From the NCBI RefSeq assembly GCF_947503415.1, contig NZ_CANNDS010000001.1, forward strand, positions 1,398,501 to 1,462,500: 64,000 nucleotides of DNA. Direction: 5' to 3'. This document shows positions 16,346 through 24,181 of the stretch, piece by piece. Source of the DNA: an uncultured Tateyamaria sp. GTDB taxonomy: Bacteria; Pseudomonadota; Alphaproteobacteria; Rhodobacterales; Rhodobacteraceae. Made by a program: the position numbers and the translations under genes. The notes under the pieces were generated by a model. That model made no database searches. It was not told the DNA's origin and saw nothing but the letters and a program-made list of their open reading frames with translations. Each line of letters starts with the position of its first letter. Position 1 is the first letter of the stretch.

Positions 16346-17065
16346 ATGGACAGCACAGGCTACATCACATTGACCCGACAGTCCGGTCTCATGCGTGAAA
16401 TGCAGATCGTTGCGAACAACATCGCAAACAGTGCGACAAGCGGGTACCGACAAGAAGGTCTCGTGTTTTCTGAATACGTGCAGGGAATTCAGGGCGGTGC
16501 ATCCTTGTCGATGGGGCATGGCAACGTGCGCCAAACGTCCTTTGTGCAAGGCACGCTCACGCAGACCGGCGGAACCTACGATTTCGCAATTGAAGGTGAG
16601 GGATTTTTTCTGATCCAGACGCCTGATGGTGAGCGTTTGACCCGCGCCGGCAGCTTTTCCCCAAATGGGCAGGGCGACCTTGTGACACCCGATGGGTATG
16701 CCGTTCTGGACGCCGGTGGTGCTCCGGTCTTCATTCCGCCCGGCGTTCGATCACTGTCGGTGTCGCCAGATGGAACGATCAGTGCGAACGGCGCTTTTGT
16801 CGGGCAGATCGGTCTTGTTCAGCCGAATGACAGCGCCAGCCTGATCCGCGAAGGCGGCGTGATGTTTCGTGCAGATGATGGGTTCGAACCATCGGACACA
16901 GCGAGGATGCTGCAGGGATTTGTCGAGGCATCCAATGTGGACTCCATCGGCCAACTGGCTCGCATGATCGAGATTCAGCGGGCCTATGAGATGGGTCAGA
17001 ACTTTCTTGATTCCGAAGATGAACGTGTCCGTCGTGCGATGGATGCCATGATGAAATCAAACTGA
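16346..17065 (+). CDS. flgF: Flagellar rod protein FlgF
   Basis: A 239-residue rod protein: axial motif NNIANSATSGYRQEGLVFSEY at about 23-43, DFAIEGEGFFLIQTPDGERLTRAGSFS in the middle, and the C-terminal VEASNVDSIGQLARMIEIQRAYEMGQNFLDSEDERVRRAM helix. It is shorter than FlgG but shares its fold. The ATG at 16346 follows GGAGG and the fliQ stop by two bases. Confidence 0.92.
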   Translation: MDSTGYITLTRQSGLMREMQIVANNIANSATSGYRQEGLVFSEYVQGIQGGASLSMGHGNVRQTSFVQGTLTQTGGTYDFAIEGEGFFLIQTPDGERLTRAGSFSPNGQGDLVTPDGYAVLDAGGAPVFIPPGVRSLSVSPDGTISANGAFVGQIGLVQPNDSASLIREGGVMFRADDGFEPSDTARMLQGFVEASNVDSIGQLARMIEIQRAYEMGQNFLDSEDERVRRAMDAMMKSN

Positions 17066-17075
17066 GGAGACGTAG

Positions 17076-17861
17076 ATGCGCGCCCTAAAGATCGCCGCGA
17101 CAGGCATGCTCGCCCAACAGATGCGAGTGGAGACGATCTCCAACAACCTCGCGAACATGAGCACGACCGGGTATAATGCACGGCGCGCGGAGTTCGCCGA
17201 TTTGCACTATCAGCAAATGACACGACCTGGCGCGATCAATGCATCAGACGGAAGCGTATTGCCGACTGGCGTTCAGTTGGGCCTGGGCGTTCGTCCGGCC
17301 GCCGTGTCGGTTCAATTGGCTCAAGGGTCACTGGCAGCAACAGGTGGTGATCTTGATCTGGCCATCGACGGAAATGGCTATTTCGAAATAACGCTGCCGT
17401 CCGGGCAGACCGCGTATACGCGCGATGGTGCGCTGAAGCGAACCGGCGAGGGTGTCATTGTGACGTCTGACGGGTACCCAGTCGCGCCGGAAATCGTGGT
17501 GCCTGAAGACGCGCGCAGCGTCTCGATCAATGGCGACGGTGAGGTTTATGCGTATTTTGCGGACACTGCCGCCGGCCAGCTGATTGGTCAGTTCAACCTC
17601 ACGGGCTTTACCAATTCAAAGGGGCTCGAAGCATTGGGCAGCAACCTGTTTGCCGAAACGGATGCGTCTGGTCCGCCAATTGCGACCACACCCGGTCTTG
17701 ATGGTCTGGGCACCCTGCGACAGGGGTACCTTGAGGAAAGCTCGGTCGATGCCGTTCGCGAGATAACCGAGTTGATTGCGGCCCAACGCGGATACGAAAT
17801 GAACTCCAAGGTCATTTCTGCGGCGGACCAGATGATGGGCGCGATGACGCAGGTGCGGTGA
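17076..17861 (+). CDS. flgG: Flagellar distal rod protein FlgG
   Basis: A 261-residue protein at the standard FlgG length. MRALKIAATGMLAQQMRVETISNNLANMSTTGYNARRAEFADL is the signature start, and EESSVDAVREITELIAAQRGYEMNSKVISAADQMM the signature end. FlgG forms the distal rod that crosses the P and L rings. It follows flgF by ten bases and overlaps flgA by four. Confidence 0.96.
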   Translation: MRALKIAATGMLAQQMRVETISNNLANMSTTGYNARRAEFADLHYQQMTRPGAINASDGSVLPTGVQLGLGVRPAAVSVQLAQGSLAATGGDLDLAIDGNGYFEITLPSGQTAYTRDGALKRTGEGVIVTSDGYPVAPEIVVPEDARSVSINGDGEVYAYFADTAAGQLIGQFNLTGFTNSKGLEALGSNLFAETDASGPPIATTPGLDGLGTLRQGYLEESSVDAVREITELIAAQRGYEMNSKVISAADQMMGAMTQVR

Positions 17862-18274
17862 TGCGTTGGATTTTCATACTCATGCTGATGGCGACTGGGG
17901 CGTATGCGGACACGGTTATGCCGACCCGCACATTGCGGCCCGGGACGCTCATTACGGCATCAGACCTGACCGTGCGGGACGGAGTTCACCCCGGCATGTT
18001 CGACCGTGTGTCAGACGTCGTTGGCCAAGAGGCGCGCATGGCGCTTTATGCCGGGCGTCCCATCCCGTTCGACGCAATCGGCGCGCCTGCAATTGTGAAT
18101 AGAAATCAAATCGTTCCCCTGTTTTTTGATGCGGGGGGGCTTTCAATCACGACCGACGGGCGTGCGCTGGAAAGAGGAGGGGTGGGAGACCGAGTGCGCG
18201 TCATGAACCTCAGTTCGCGCGCTACGCTTTTCGGTTTTGTGCAGGAAGATGGTTCAATCAAGGTGACACGATGA
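17858..18274 (+). CDS. flgA: P-ring assembly chaperone FlgA
   Basis: A 138-residue precursor with a signal peptide (WIFILMLMATGAYA). A SAF-type domain follows: TRTLRPGTLITASDLTVRDG, then VVGQEARMALYAGRPIPFDAIGAP. The C-terminal part has VRVMNLSSRATLFGFVQEDGSI. It is much shorter than enterobacterial FlgA and keeps only the core SAF and C-terminal part, a common alphaproteobacterial form. It escorts FlgI in the periplasm. Overlaps flgG and flgH by four bases each. Confidence 0.88.
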   Translation: MMRWIFILMLMATGAYADTVMPTRTLRPGTLITASDLTVRDGVHPGMFDRVSDVVGQEARMALYAGRPIPFDAIGAPAIVNRNQIVPLFFDAGGLSITTDGRALERGGVGDRVRVMNLSSRATLFGFVQEDGSIKVTR

Positions 18275-19020
18275 ATGTGAAGACGTTTCGACCAACTCGA
18301 ACAGTTGTGATGCTTGCCTTGTGTGGCCTTGCCGTGGCGTGTGGCAGAGCCGACCATATCGGCAAGGCACCCAGTTTTTCCAATCCGATGGAAACGCGTG
18401 AGCACTCGGCAATGGTATCCGCAAGTCTGCCGCTTGTCGTTGAAGAGGTTGGGCCAACGGATCGTGCATCTTTGTGGAGTGGGCAAAGATCGTCGCTTTT
18501 GGGCGATCGAAGAGCCATGCAACGCGGTGATATCATGACCGTCGTGATCGAGATTGATGAAAAAGCCGAAATCTCGAACGAAACGGACCGGTCGCGCAGT
18601 GGAACGGAAAGGCTGCAAGTGCCGCAACTCGGTGGATTGCCGCAACGGCTGGACGAAAAGCTACCGGAAGGCGCGTCGACGTCCGATCTGGTCTCAATCA
18701 CCTCCAGTTCTGGGTCAAGCGGTGACGGGTCCGTCAAACGCGAGGAAAAATTGACCCTACGCGTGGCTGCAACGGTGGTTGATGTTCTGCCAAACGGCAT
18801 ATTGTCGATTTCGGGGTCACAAGAACTGCGTGTCAATTTCGAGCTGCGCGAGCTTTTGGTGTCTGGCTTTGTGCGTCCGGCGGATATCTCCCGCCAGAAC
18901 GAAATCACCTATGACAAAATTGCGCAGGCTCGGGTCTCGTACGGTGGACGCGGTCAGATCACGGATGTGCAGCAGCCACGGATCGGTCAGCAAGTTCTTG
19001 ACGTGATCTTACCCTTTTAG
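18271..19020 (+). CDS. flgH: L-ring lipoprotein FlgH
   Basis: A 249-residue lipoprotein precursor with lipobox LAVAC (Cys near residue 24). DRRAMQRGDIMTVVIEIDEKAEISNET and LPNGILSISGSQELRVNFELRELLVSGFVRPADIS are the FlgH family blocks, ending with ITDVQQPRIGQQVLDVILPF. It forms the outer-membrane ring around the distal rod. It overlaps flgA by four bases and ends 11 bases before the fliL-like gene. Confidence 0.94.
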   Translation: MNVKTFRPTRTVVMLALCGLAVACGRADHIGKAPSFSNPMETREHSAMVSASLPLVVEEVGPTDRASLWSGQRSSLLGDRRAMQRGDIMTVVIEIDEKAEISNETDRSRSGTERLQVPQLGGLPQRLDEKLPEGASTSDLVSITSSSGSSGDGSVKREEKLTLRVAATVVDVLPNGILSISGSQELRVNFELRELLVSGFVRPADISRQNEITYDKIAQARVSYGGRGQITDVQQPRIGQQVLDVILPF

Positions 19021-19031
19021 GAGCGCACGTT

Positions 19032-19514
19032 ATGAAAAAGCTCTTGCCTCTGATTTTGCTTTTGGTCGGCGCCGGTGCAGGCGTCGGCGCGGGTATCTTC
19101 ATGCGCCCCGTACCAGACCCTGAAGAAACCGCGATATCCGAAGAGATGACGGAGGCGCCGGAAATTGGCGGAACGGCCGAGGACACCTCGGACCGTGAAT
19201 ACGTCAAGATGAACAATCAGTTTGTCGTGCCCATTGTGAATGGCGATGCGGTACAGGCGTTGGTCGTTCTGTCCTTAAGCCTTGAGGTGCCCGCGGGTCA
19301 GAAAGACTCCATTTATTCTCGTGAGCCGAAGCTTCGAGATTCATTTCTGCAAGTTCTGTTTGATCACGCGAACGTGGGCGGTTTCGACGGAGCGTTCACC
19401 AACGCCAACAATCTGGCGGTTCTGCGTGGTGCGTTGCGCGAAGTGGCCCAAAAGGACATGGGCGATCAAATCACCGATGTGTTGATTATCGAGATTGCGC
19501 GCCAGGATTATTGA
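19032..19514 (+). CDS. FliL-like flagellar basal-body-associated protein (paralog 1)
   Basis: A 160-residue, single-pass membrane protein. The N-terminal segment LLPLILLLVGAGAGVGAGIFM is followed by an acidic linker and a periplasmic domain ending in LRGALREVAQKDMGDQITDVLIIEIARQDY. That end matches the FliL stomatin-like domain, where the C-terminal stretch packs on the stator. A second, more usual FliL is encoded at 28389-28877. This copy sits at the end of the rod/L-ring operon rather than beside the stator genes. It overlaps convergent fliJ-like by seven bases. Confidence 0.75.
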   Translation: MKKLLPLILLLVGAGAGVGAGIFMRPVPDPEETAISEEMTEAPEIGGTAEDTSDREYVKMNNQFVVPIVNGDAVQALVVLSLSLEVPAGQKDSIYSREPKLRDSFLQVLFDHANVGGFDGAFTNANNLAVLRGALREVAQKDMGDQITDVLIIEIARQDY

Positions 19515-19921
19515 TCGCTTGGACGCGCGACCGACGTTTCTATTGCTTTGGCAAGGGCGCGATCCGCTTTCTCTTTTTTAGATGACGCTTGTTGTTTGTC
19601 GAAAAGCGCGTCGGTCACGATCTTCTTCCCATTCGCAACCCTGTGCCGAGCAACAAGCGCTTCTTTCTGAGCCAGGACCTGAGCCAGTTCGATATTCAGC
19701 TTGCGCCGACTGTCAGCCAGCCACCTGAGCCAGATGATGTCACCACCGATCGAACGCAGCTCGGCATCAGAAGCCGGTTGGCTGTTGGTTTCGTGGGCAA
19801 GACCCTGCAACCGCAGCAACTCGTTTCGTAGGGTGGCTTCTCTCGACTGTAGCTTGGTCAGAGCCTGTTCGCTCTGGCGAAACTTCAGATCAGATATTTG
19901 CTGTAGCTGAAACAGGTTCAC
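19508..19921 (-). CDS. fliJ: FliJ-like coiled-coil protein
   Basis: A 137-residue, almost wholly helical protein. MNLFQLQQISDLKFRQSEQALTKLQSREATLRNELLRLQG resembles the start of FliJ, and a charged C-terminal coiled coil follows (KKEKADRALAKAIE). FliJ helps the export ATPase engage FlhA. It lies two bases behind flhB in the flhA-fliR-flhB operon, and no other fliJ candidate is visible, which supports the call; coiled-coil similarity alone is weak. Confidence 0.6.
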   Translation of the reverse strand: MNLFQLQQISDLKFRQSEQALTKLQSREATLRNELLRLQGLAHETNSQPASDAELRSIGGDIIWLRWLADSRRKLNIELAQVLAQKEALVARHRVANGKKIVTDALFDKQQASSKKEKADRALAKAIETSVARPSDQ

Positions 19922-19923
19922 GC

Positions 19924-21009
19924 CTATACCCCGCGACGCGCTTGTTCGCGCATCCTGTCGGCAAAGCGAATTGCTGCTGCCACAACGCCATATTGATCAG
20001 GATGGATCTCATCACCTATCGCGGTGACAGCATGCAATGTGCGGGCTGTCGGTGGATCGCTGTGGATGGGAACCGCGCTTTCATGCGCAATTTCACGGAT
20101 GCGCAGGGCAATCTCATCTACACCTTTTGCCACGCATACCGGTGCACTTCCGTCGGCGCGAGACCATTTCAATACAACAGCGTAGTGCGTCGGATTGACA
20201 ATCACGACGTCCGCGGTCGGCACGTCGGCCATCATCTGTTGTGTCGCGATGGCTTGCGCGCGTGCGCGCCGCTCCTGCTTCAGATGCGGGTCACCTTCGG
20301 AGTTCTTGGTTTCATCCATGATCTCCTTTCGCGACATTCGGTTTTTTCTAATGTGTTCCTGATGCTGCCAAACCGCGTCGATCCCGCCCAGGACCGTCGA
20401 GATCAAGACCACGACAAACAGAAATGCGACACACATCTCTGCCAGAAGCATCACAACGAGGCCGGGCGAGGCGTGCATGACACCAACCATTTCCGGCAGT
20501 CGTCTTACCAAAAAGAACGCGAGAAACCCTGAATACAGCAACAGCTTGACGAAGCTTTTGCCGAACTCGAAAAACCCGCCACGCCCGAATTTTTGTTTTG
20601 CGTTCTGGATCAGGGATATTCGGGACAGCTTGGGCTGCAATTTGGACGGGGCCACAACAAACGCTTTTTGAGCGAGGATTGCCGCCAGGACGGCGATGGC
20701 CGGGATGATGAAAAGCGGTGCAAGCGCGGCGGACGTGTTCCAGAGGATCGCGCCCATCACCGCAGAAGGGCTGCCGTTGAACAAGGTGTCCGACAAGCTT
20801 GCGGACTGGTCCAAAAGAACCTGCATCTGGCCACCAAACGACGTCAGGCTTTGCGCCCCGACGGCCACCAGCGTCAGCGTCAGCCCGGCATATGCAGCAG
20901 CTGTTTGAAGATCGACTGACTTTGCGACCTCCCCCTTTTTCCGCGCCTCTTCAAGCTTTTGAGGTGTCGGATCGAATGACTTGTCGCTGTCGTCGTCCTG
21001 GCCGCTCAT
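19924..21009 (-). CDS. flhB: Flagellar export specificity protein FlhB
   Basis: A 361-residue membrane protein. The cytoplasmic start DDDSDKSFDPTPQKLEEARKKGEVAKS, four hydrophobic segments, MSRKEIMDETKNSEGDPHLKQERRARA, and the self-cleavage motif NPTH at 272-275 (VIVNPTHYAVVLKW) are all present. Cleavage after Asn272 switches substrate class together with FliK. It overlaps fliR by four bases. Confidence 0.96.
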   Translation of the reverse strand: MSGQDDDSDKSFDPTPQKLEEARKKGEVAKSVDLQTAAAYAGLTLTLVAVGAQSLTSFGGQMQVLLDQSASLSDTLFNGSPSAVMGAILWNTSAALAPLFIIPAIAVLAAILAQKAFVVAPSKLQPKLSRISLIQNAKQKFGRGGFFEFGKSFVKLLLYSGFLAFFLVRRLPEMVGVMHASPGLVVMLLAEMCVAFLFVVVLISTVLGGIDAVWQHQEHIRKNRMSRKEIMDETKNSEGDPHLKQERRARAQAIATQQMMADVPTADVVIVNPTHYAVVLKWSRADGSAPVCVAKGVDEIALRIREIAHESAVPIHSDPPTARTLHAVTAIGDEIHPDQYGVVAAAIRFADRMREQARRGV

Positions 21010-21773
21010 CTTTGCGCCTCGAACGGTGAGGCCATGAATTGATCAAGTGCGGCGAGCCAGACGGAAAGCATGATCGGGGCCGCCAAAAATAACAAAAACA
21101 GCCCACCAAGGGTAATGACGGGCGCCCCCACAAAAGCGACCATCAATTGCGGCATGGCTTTGTTGATGACCCCAAGCGCTAGATTGTACAAAACCGACAT
21201 CAACACAAACGGGGCGGCCAACAAGAAGGCAAGTTCGAACGCATGCGCCACCTGCGTGAGCCCCCAATCGGCGACATCGCTACCCGTCGAAAACAACCCC
21301 ATCGGCAGCAACACGTATGAATGAATGAGAAGGTGCGCGGCTTTGATGTGCAGGCCCGCCATCACGGCCAACGCGATGGCGCCAACAGACAAAACGTAGC
21401 CCATCGCTGGCAATGGTTCGATCGCGGCACCGCCCAGAATTTGAGACAGAGACGTTGACTGTGCCGCTATGGCCCCCGCCGTTTGCAACGCCAAAGTAAA
21501 GAGGCGCACACCAAGTCCGATCAAAACGCCAGCCACGGTTTCTGTCGCAACCAACAACACCATGCTGTTGATCGAAAGGTCCGGGGGCTCTTGCGGAAGT
21601 GCAGGTGCCACAATCAAGGTGAACGCAATCGCGACAACCAATTTGATGCGCATGGGCACGGATTGTTCACCAAAACCGGGCAACAAGGCAACTGCCGCGC
21701 CAACGCGCAAAAAAACCACGAAACCAAGCCAAAGCTGTGTTTGTAATAGCGAAATTGCCTCTGCAGCTGCCAT
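21006..21773 (-). CDS. fliR: Flagellar export gate protein FliR
   Basis: A 255-residue protein with about six hydrophobic segments. The middle pattern VATETVAGVLIGLGVRLFTLALQTAGAIAAQSTSLSQILGG is typical of FliR, and late LAAPFVLMSVLYNLALGVINKAMPQLMVAFVGAPVITLGGL is the conserved C-terminal block. It assembles with FliP and FliQ into the export gate. It starts at the ATG whose last base region overlaps the flhA stop (21773). Confidence 0.94.
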   Translation of the reverse strand: MAAAEAISLLQTQLWLGFVVFLRVGAAVALLPGFGEQSVPMRIKLVVAIAFTLIVAPALPQEPPDLSINSMVLLVATETVAGVLIGLGVRLFTLALQTAGAIAAQSTSLSQILGGAAIEPLPAMGYVLSVGAIALAVMAGLHIKAAHLLIHSYVLLPMGLFSTGSDVADWGLTQVAHAFELAFLLAAPFVLMSVLYNLALGVINKAMPQLMVAFVGAPVITLGGLFLLFLAAPIMLSVWLAALDQFMASPFEAQR

Positions 21774-23857
21774 TATGCGGCGACCACGCCTACCAACGCT
21801 GGCCGTGCATCCACGCCAATTTCTTCGAAGGACAAAACGGGGTTGTTCATTCCCTTTGCGCGCATCAGGGTTTTCAGGAAACGCCGACGACGTGTGTTTG
21901 TCACCACAGCCGGGAAGATGCCTTGGTCGCCTGCATCCTGCAGCTTGTCAGACACATTGTCCGCAAGACGATTGAACAGGTCCGGGGGCAGTGCGATGTC
22001 CAGGCCTCGATCCGCATCCACCTGATAGCTTGCAAATGTGTCTTCCCATTCGGGCGCAAGTTGCACCAAGGGCAAGGTCCCATCGTCCCGGCGGATACCC
22101 GAGATAATCTGGAAGCCGAGACGCTGGCGAACATGTTCACAGATGGCTTCCGGCTGCGCATTTACGGCGCGTGCTTCTGCAACGGCTTCAAGGATAAGCG
22201 GCAAGTTGCGGATGGACACCTGCTCATCAAGTAGCAGTCGCAGAACTGCATGCAGAATATCCATCGGCACCTTGTCCGGTATCAATGCATCCAACATCTT
22301 TCGGTTGGCTTCGGCGCGTGCCGGATCCGAGACTGTTTTCATCTCCTCGAGCAAACGTCTCAGAGACTTCAAGGTAAGCAGTCGGCTGAAGTTCCGTTTG
22401 ACGATTTCAAGCAGATGCGTGGCCAAAATCTCCGTAGGTGTGACCAGCGTGACGCCTGACATGGCCGCGACTTCCTGATCCTGCGTTGAAATCCAGCGCG
22501 CGGGTGCGCCGTACACGGGTTCTGTTGTGTCTTCGCCATCGGGAAGGCCCTCGGTTGTATCGGGGGCCAGAGCCAGAATGTCAGAAGGCTTGATCGACCC
22601 GCGCGCCTGCTCGACCCCTTGTATCCGGAGCACGTAGCCGCCCGTCGGCAGGCTCGGGTTATCCGTCAACCGGATCTCGGGCAGAATGAGGCCAAAGACG
22701 GTGGCGACGTGAACCCGCATGTTTGCAATGCGCGCGTCCAGGCCTGTGCCAGGATCAAGGACCATGTTGACGAGATCAGGTGCGAATTCGACGTGGATGT
22801 CATCCAGCTCCAAAACATCGCCGAGTGTTTTTTCCGGAAGGGCGTCCGCATGGTCTTCCAAATCGGTCACTGCGACCGCTTCAGCAGCGCCATTTCGTTT
22901 GTTGATGAGAAAGGCGGTTACAGCGAGGCCAATGGAACCCGCCAAAAACGGTAGAAGTGGCAGCCCGGGGACCAAGCCGAGCAAGCCCATCAAGACGGCT
23001 ACGGTCGCAAGCGCTGCCGGATGCTTCCCCAATTGCCCAAAGACGGCCAGATCGGTCGCACCTTTTGCTCCGCCTCTCGCCAGCAACAGGGCAGAGGCGA
23101 TCGAGATGACGACGGCGGGTATCTGCGAGACTAGGCCGTCTCCGACCGTCAAAATGGCGTAAGTTTCGAATGCGCTGCCGATTGCCATACCGTGGACTGC
23201 CACACCCATGACCAATCCGGCGACAAGGTTCAGCAGTGTGATGAGCAAGCCGGCAACAGCATCGCCTTTGACGAATTTGGATGCGCCGTCCAGTGATCCG
23301 AAGAATGTAGTTTCGGCTTGCTCAAGCTCGCGCCTGATCTTCGCCTCTTTGTGATCAATCGCGCCGGCCGACATATCACTGTCAATGGCGAGCTGCTTTC
23401 CGGGCATTCCATCCAGTGCAAACCGGGCACCCACTTCGGCCATACGTGTGGCACCCTTCGTGATCACCATGAAGTTCACGATCAGAAGCACGCAAAACAC
23501 AACCAGCCCGAGGAACACGCTACCGCCCATAATGAACTGAGCGAACCCTTCTATGACCTCTCCGGCCGCGTGCGTACCGGTGTGTCCTTGCCCAATGATA
23601 AGCTTAGTTGACGAAACGTTCAGCGATAATCGCAACATCAAGGATGCGAGCAGGATTGTTGGAAAGGCCGAAAAGTCCAGTGGACGTTCAATGAAAAGCG
23701 TTATTGTAAAGATGAGTATCGCAAGAGCGAAAGATGCCGCGAGACCGATGTCCAGAACCCATGCGGGCATAGGAAGAATCATCATTACAATGATTGCCAT
23801 TAGGGCAACCGCCAGCAAGACCGTGGGGCTGAAAATGGCGGACGTTGAGAATTTCAT
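21773..23857 (-). CDS. flhA: Flagellar export gate protein FlhA
   Basis: A 694-residue protein at the family's usual length. The N-terminal half carries eight predicted membrane segments, and the FHIPEP-like loop region reads ASLMLRLSLNVSSTKLIIGQGHTGTHAAGEVIEGFAQFIMGG, then KGATRMAEVGARFALDGMPGKQLAIDSDMSAG. The C-terminal cytoplasmic domain (from about 350) docks chaperone-substrate complexes. It heads the flhA-fliR-flhB-fliJ operon, with a perfect dyad 59 bases upstream of its start. Confidence 0.97.
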   Translation of the reverse strand: MKFSTSAIFSPTVLLAVALMAIIVMMILPMPAWVLDIGLAASFALAILIFTITLFIERPLDFSAFPTILLASLMLRLSLNVSSTKLIIGQGHTGTHAAGEVIEGFAQFIMGGSVFLGLVVFCVLLIVNFMVITKGATRMAEVGARFALDGMPGKQLAIDSDMSAGAIDHKEAKIRRELEQAETTFFGSLDGASKFVKGDAVAGLLITLLNLVAGLVMGVAVHGMAIGSAFETYAILTVGDGLVSQIPAVVISIASALLLARGGAKGATDLAVFGQLGKHPAALATVAVLMGLLGLVPGLPLLPFLAGSIGLAVTAFLINKRNGAAEAVAVTDLEDHADALPEKTLGDVLELDDIHVEFAPDLVNMVLDPGTGLDARIANMRVHVATVFGLILPEIRLTDNPSLPTGGYVLRIQGVEQARGSIKPSDILALAPDTTEGLPDGEDTTEPVYGAPARWISTQDQEVAAMSGVTLVTPTEILATHLLEIVKRNFSRLLTLKSLRRLLEEMKTVSDPARAEANRKMLDALIPDKVPMDILHAVLRLLLDEQVSIRNLPLILEAVAEARAVNAQPEAICEHVRQRLGFQIISGIRRDDGTLPLVQLAPEWEDTFASYQVDADRGLDIALPPDLFNRLADNVSDKLQDAGDQGIFPAVVTNTRRRRFLKTLMRAKGMNNPVLSFEEIGVDARPALVGVVAA

Positions 23858-24181
23858 GATCTAGCTGATCCCACCAGAATACGTGGATACAGGCCAAATT
23901 CGAACGGCTCTCGTGATTTCGAGAAATTCGAAATAGAAAACTTTCGATAACTTAGTAATCTACAGCTCCGCACGCGGTTTTTCGCACCGTGTACACCAGT
24001 CAACTGACGGAATGACAACGCAGCTTCGTACCAAGCCAAAACGCAGGTGTTCTGGTGGTCGCCGCAATTCGGCTGAGAGTCGTTTTTTGTCACGGCGGGC
24101 CCTCATCACTTCTGTGATGATTCCAACCTAGACCTTGTGCAGTTTATATTTGGTAACCAAGATCTCCTTGGATACTCAATC
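23858..24181 (-). promoter_or_regulatory. Upstream region of flhA with two perfect dyads
   Basis: This 324-bp gap holds no credible gene. It contains ATTTCGA-GAAAT-TCGAAAT at 23916-23934 and TCATCAC-TTCT-GTGATGA at 24103-24120, both perfect 7-bp inverted repeats. The first lies where an operator of the flhA promoter would be. The second could be a weak 3' hairpin for the gene ending at 24182, but no T-run follows it. I see no clear sigma-factor boxes. Confidence 0.4.
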
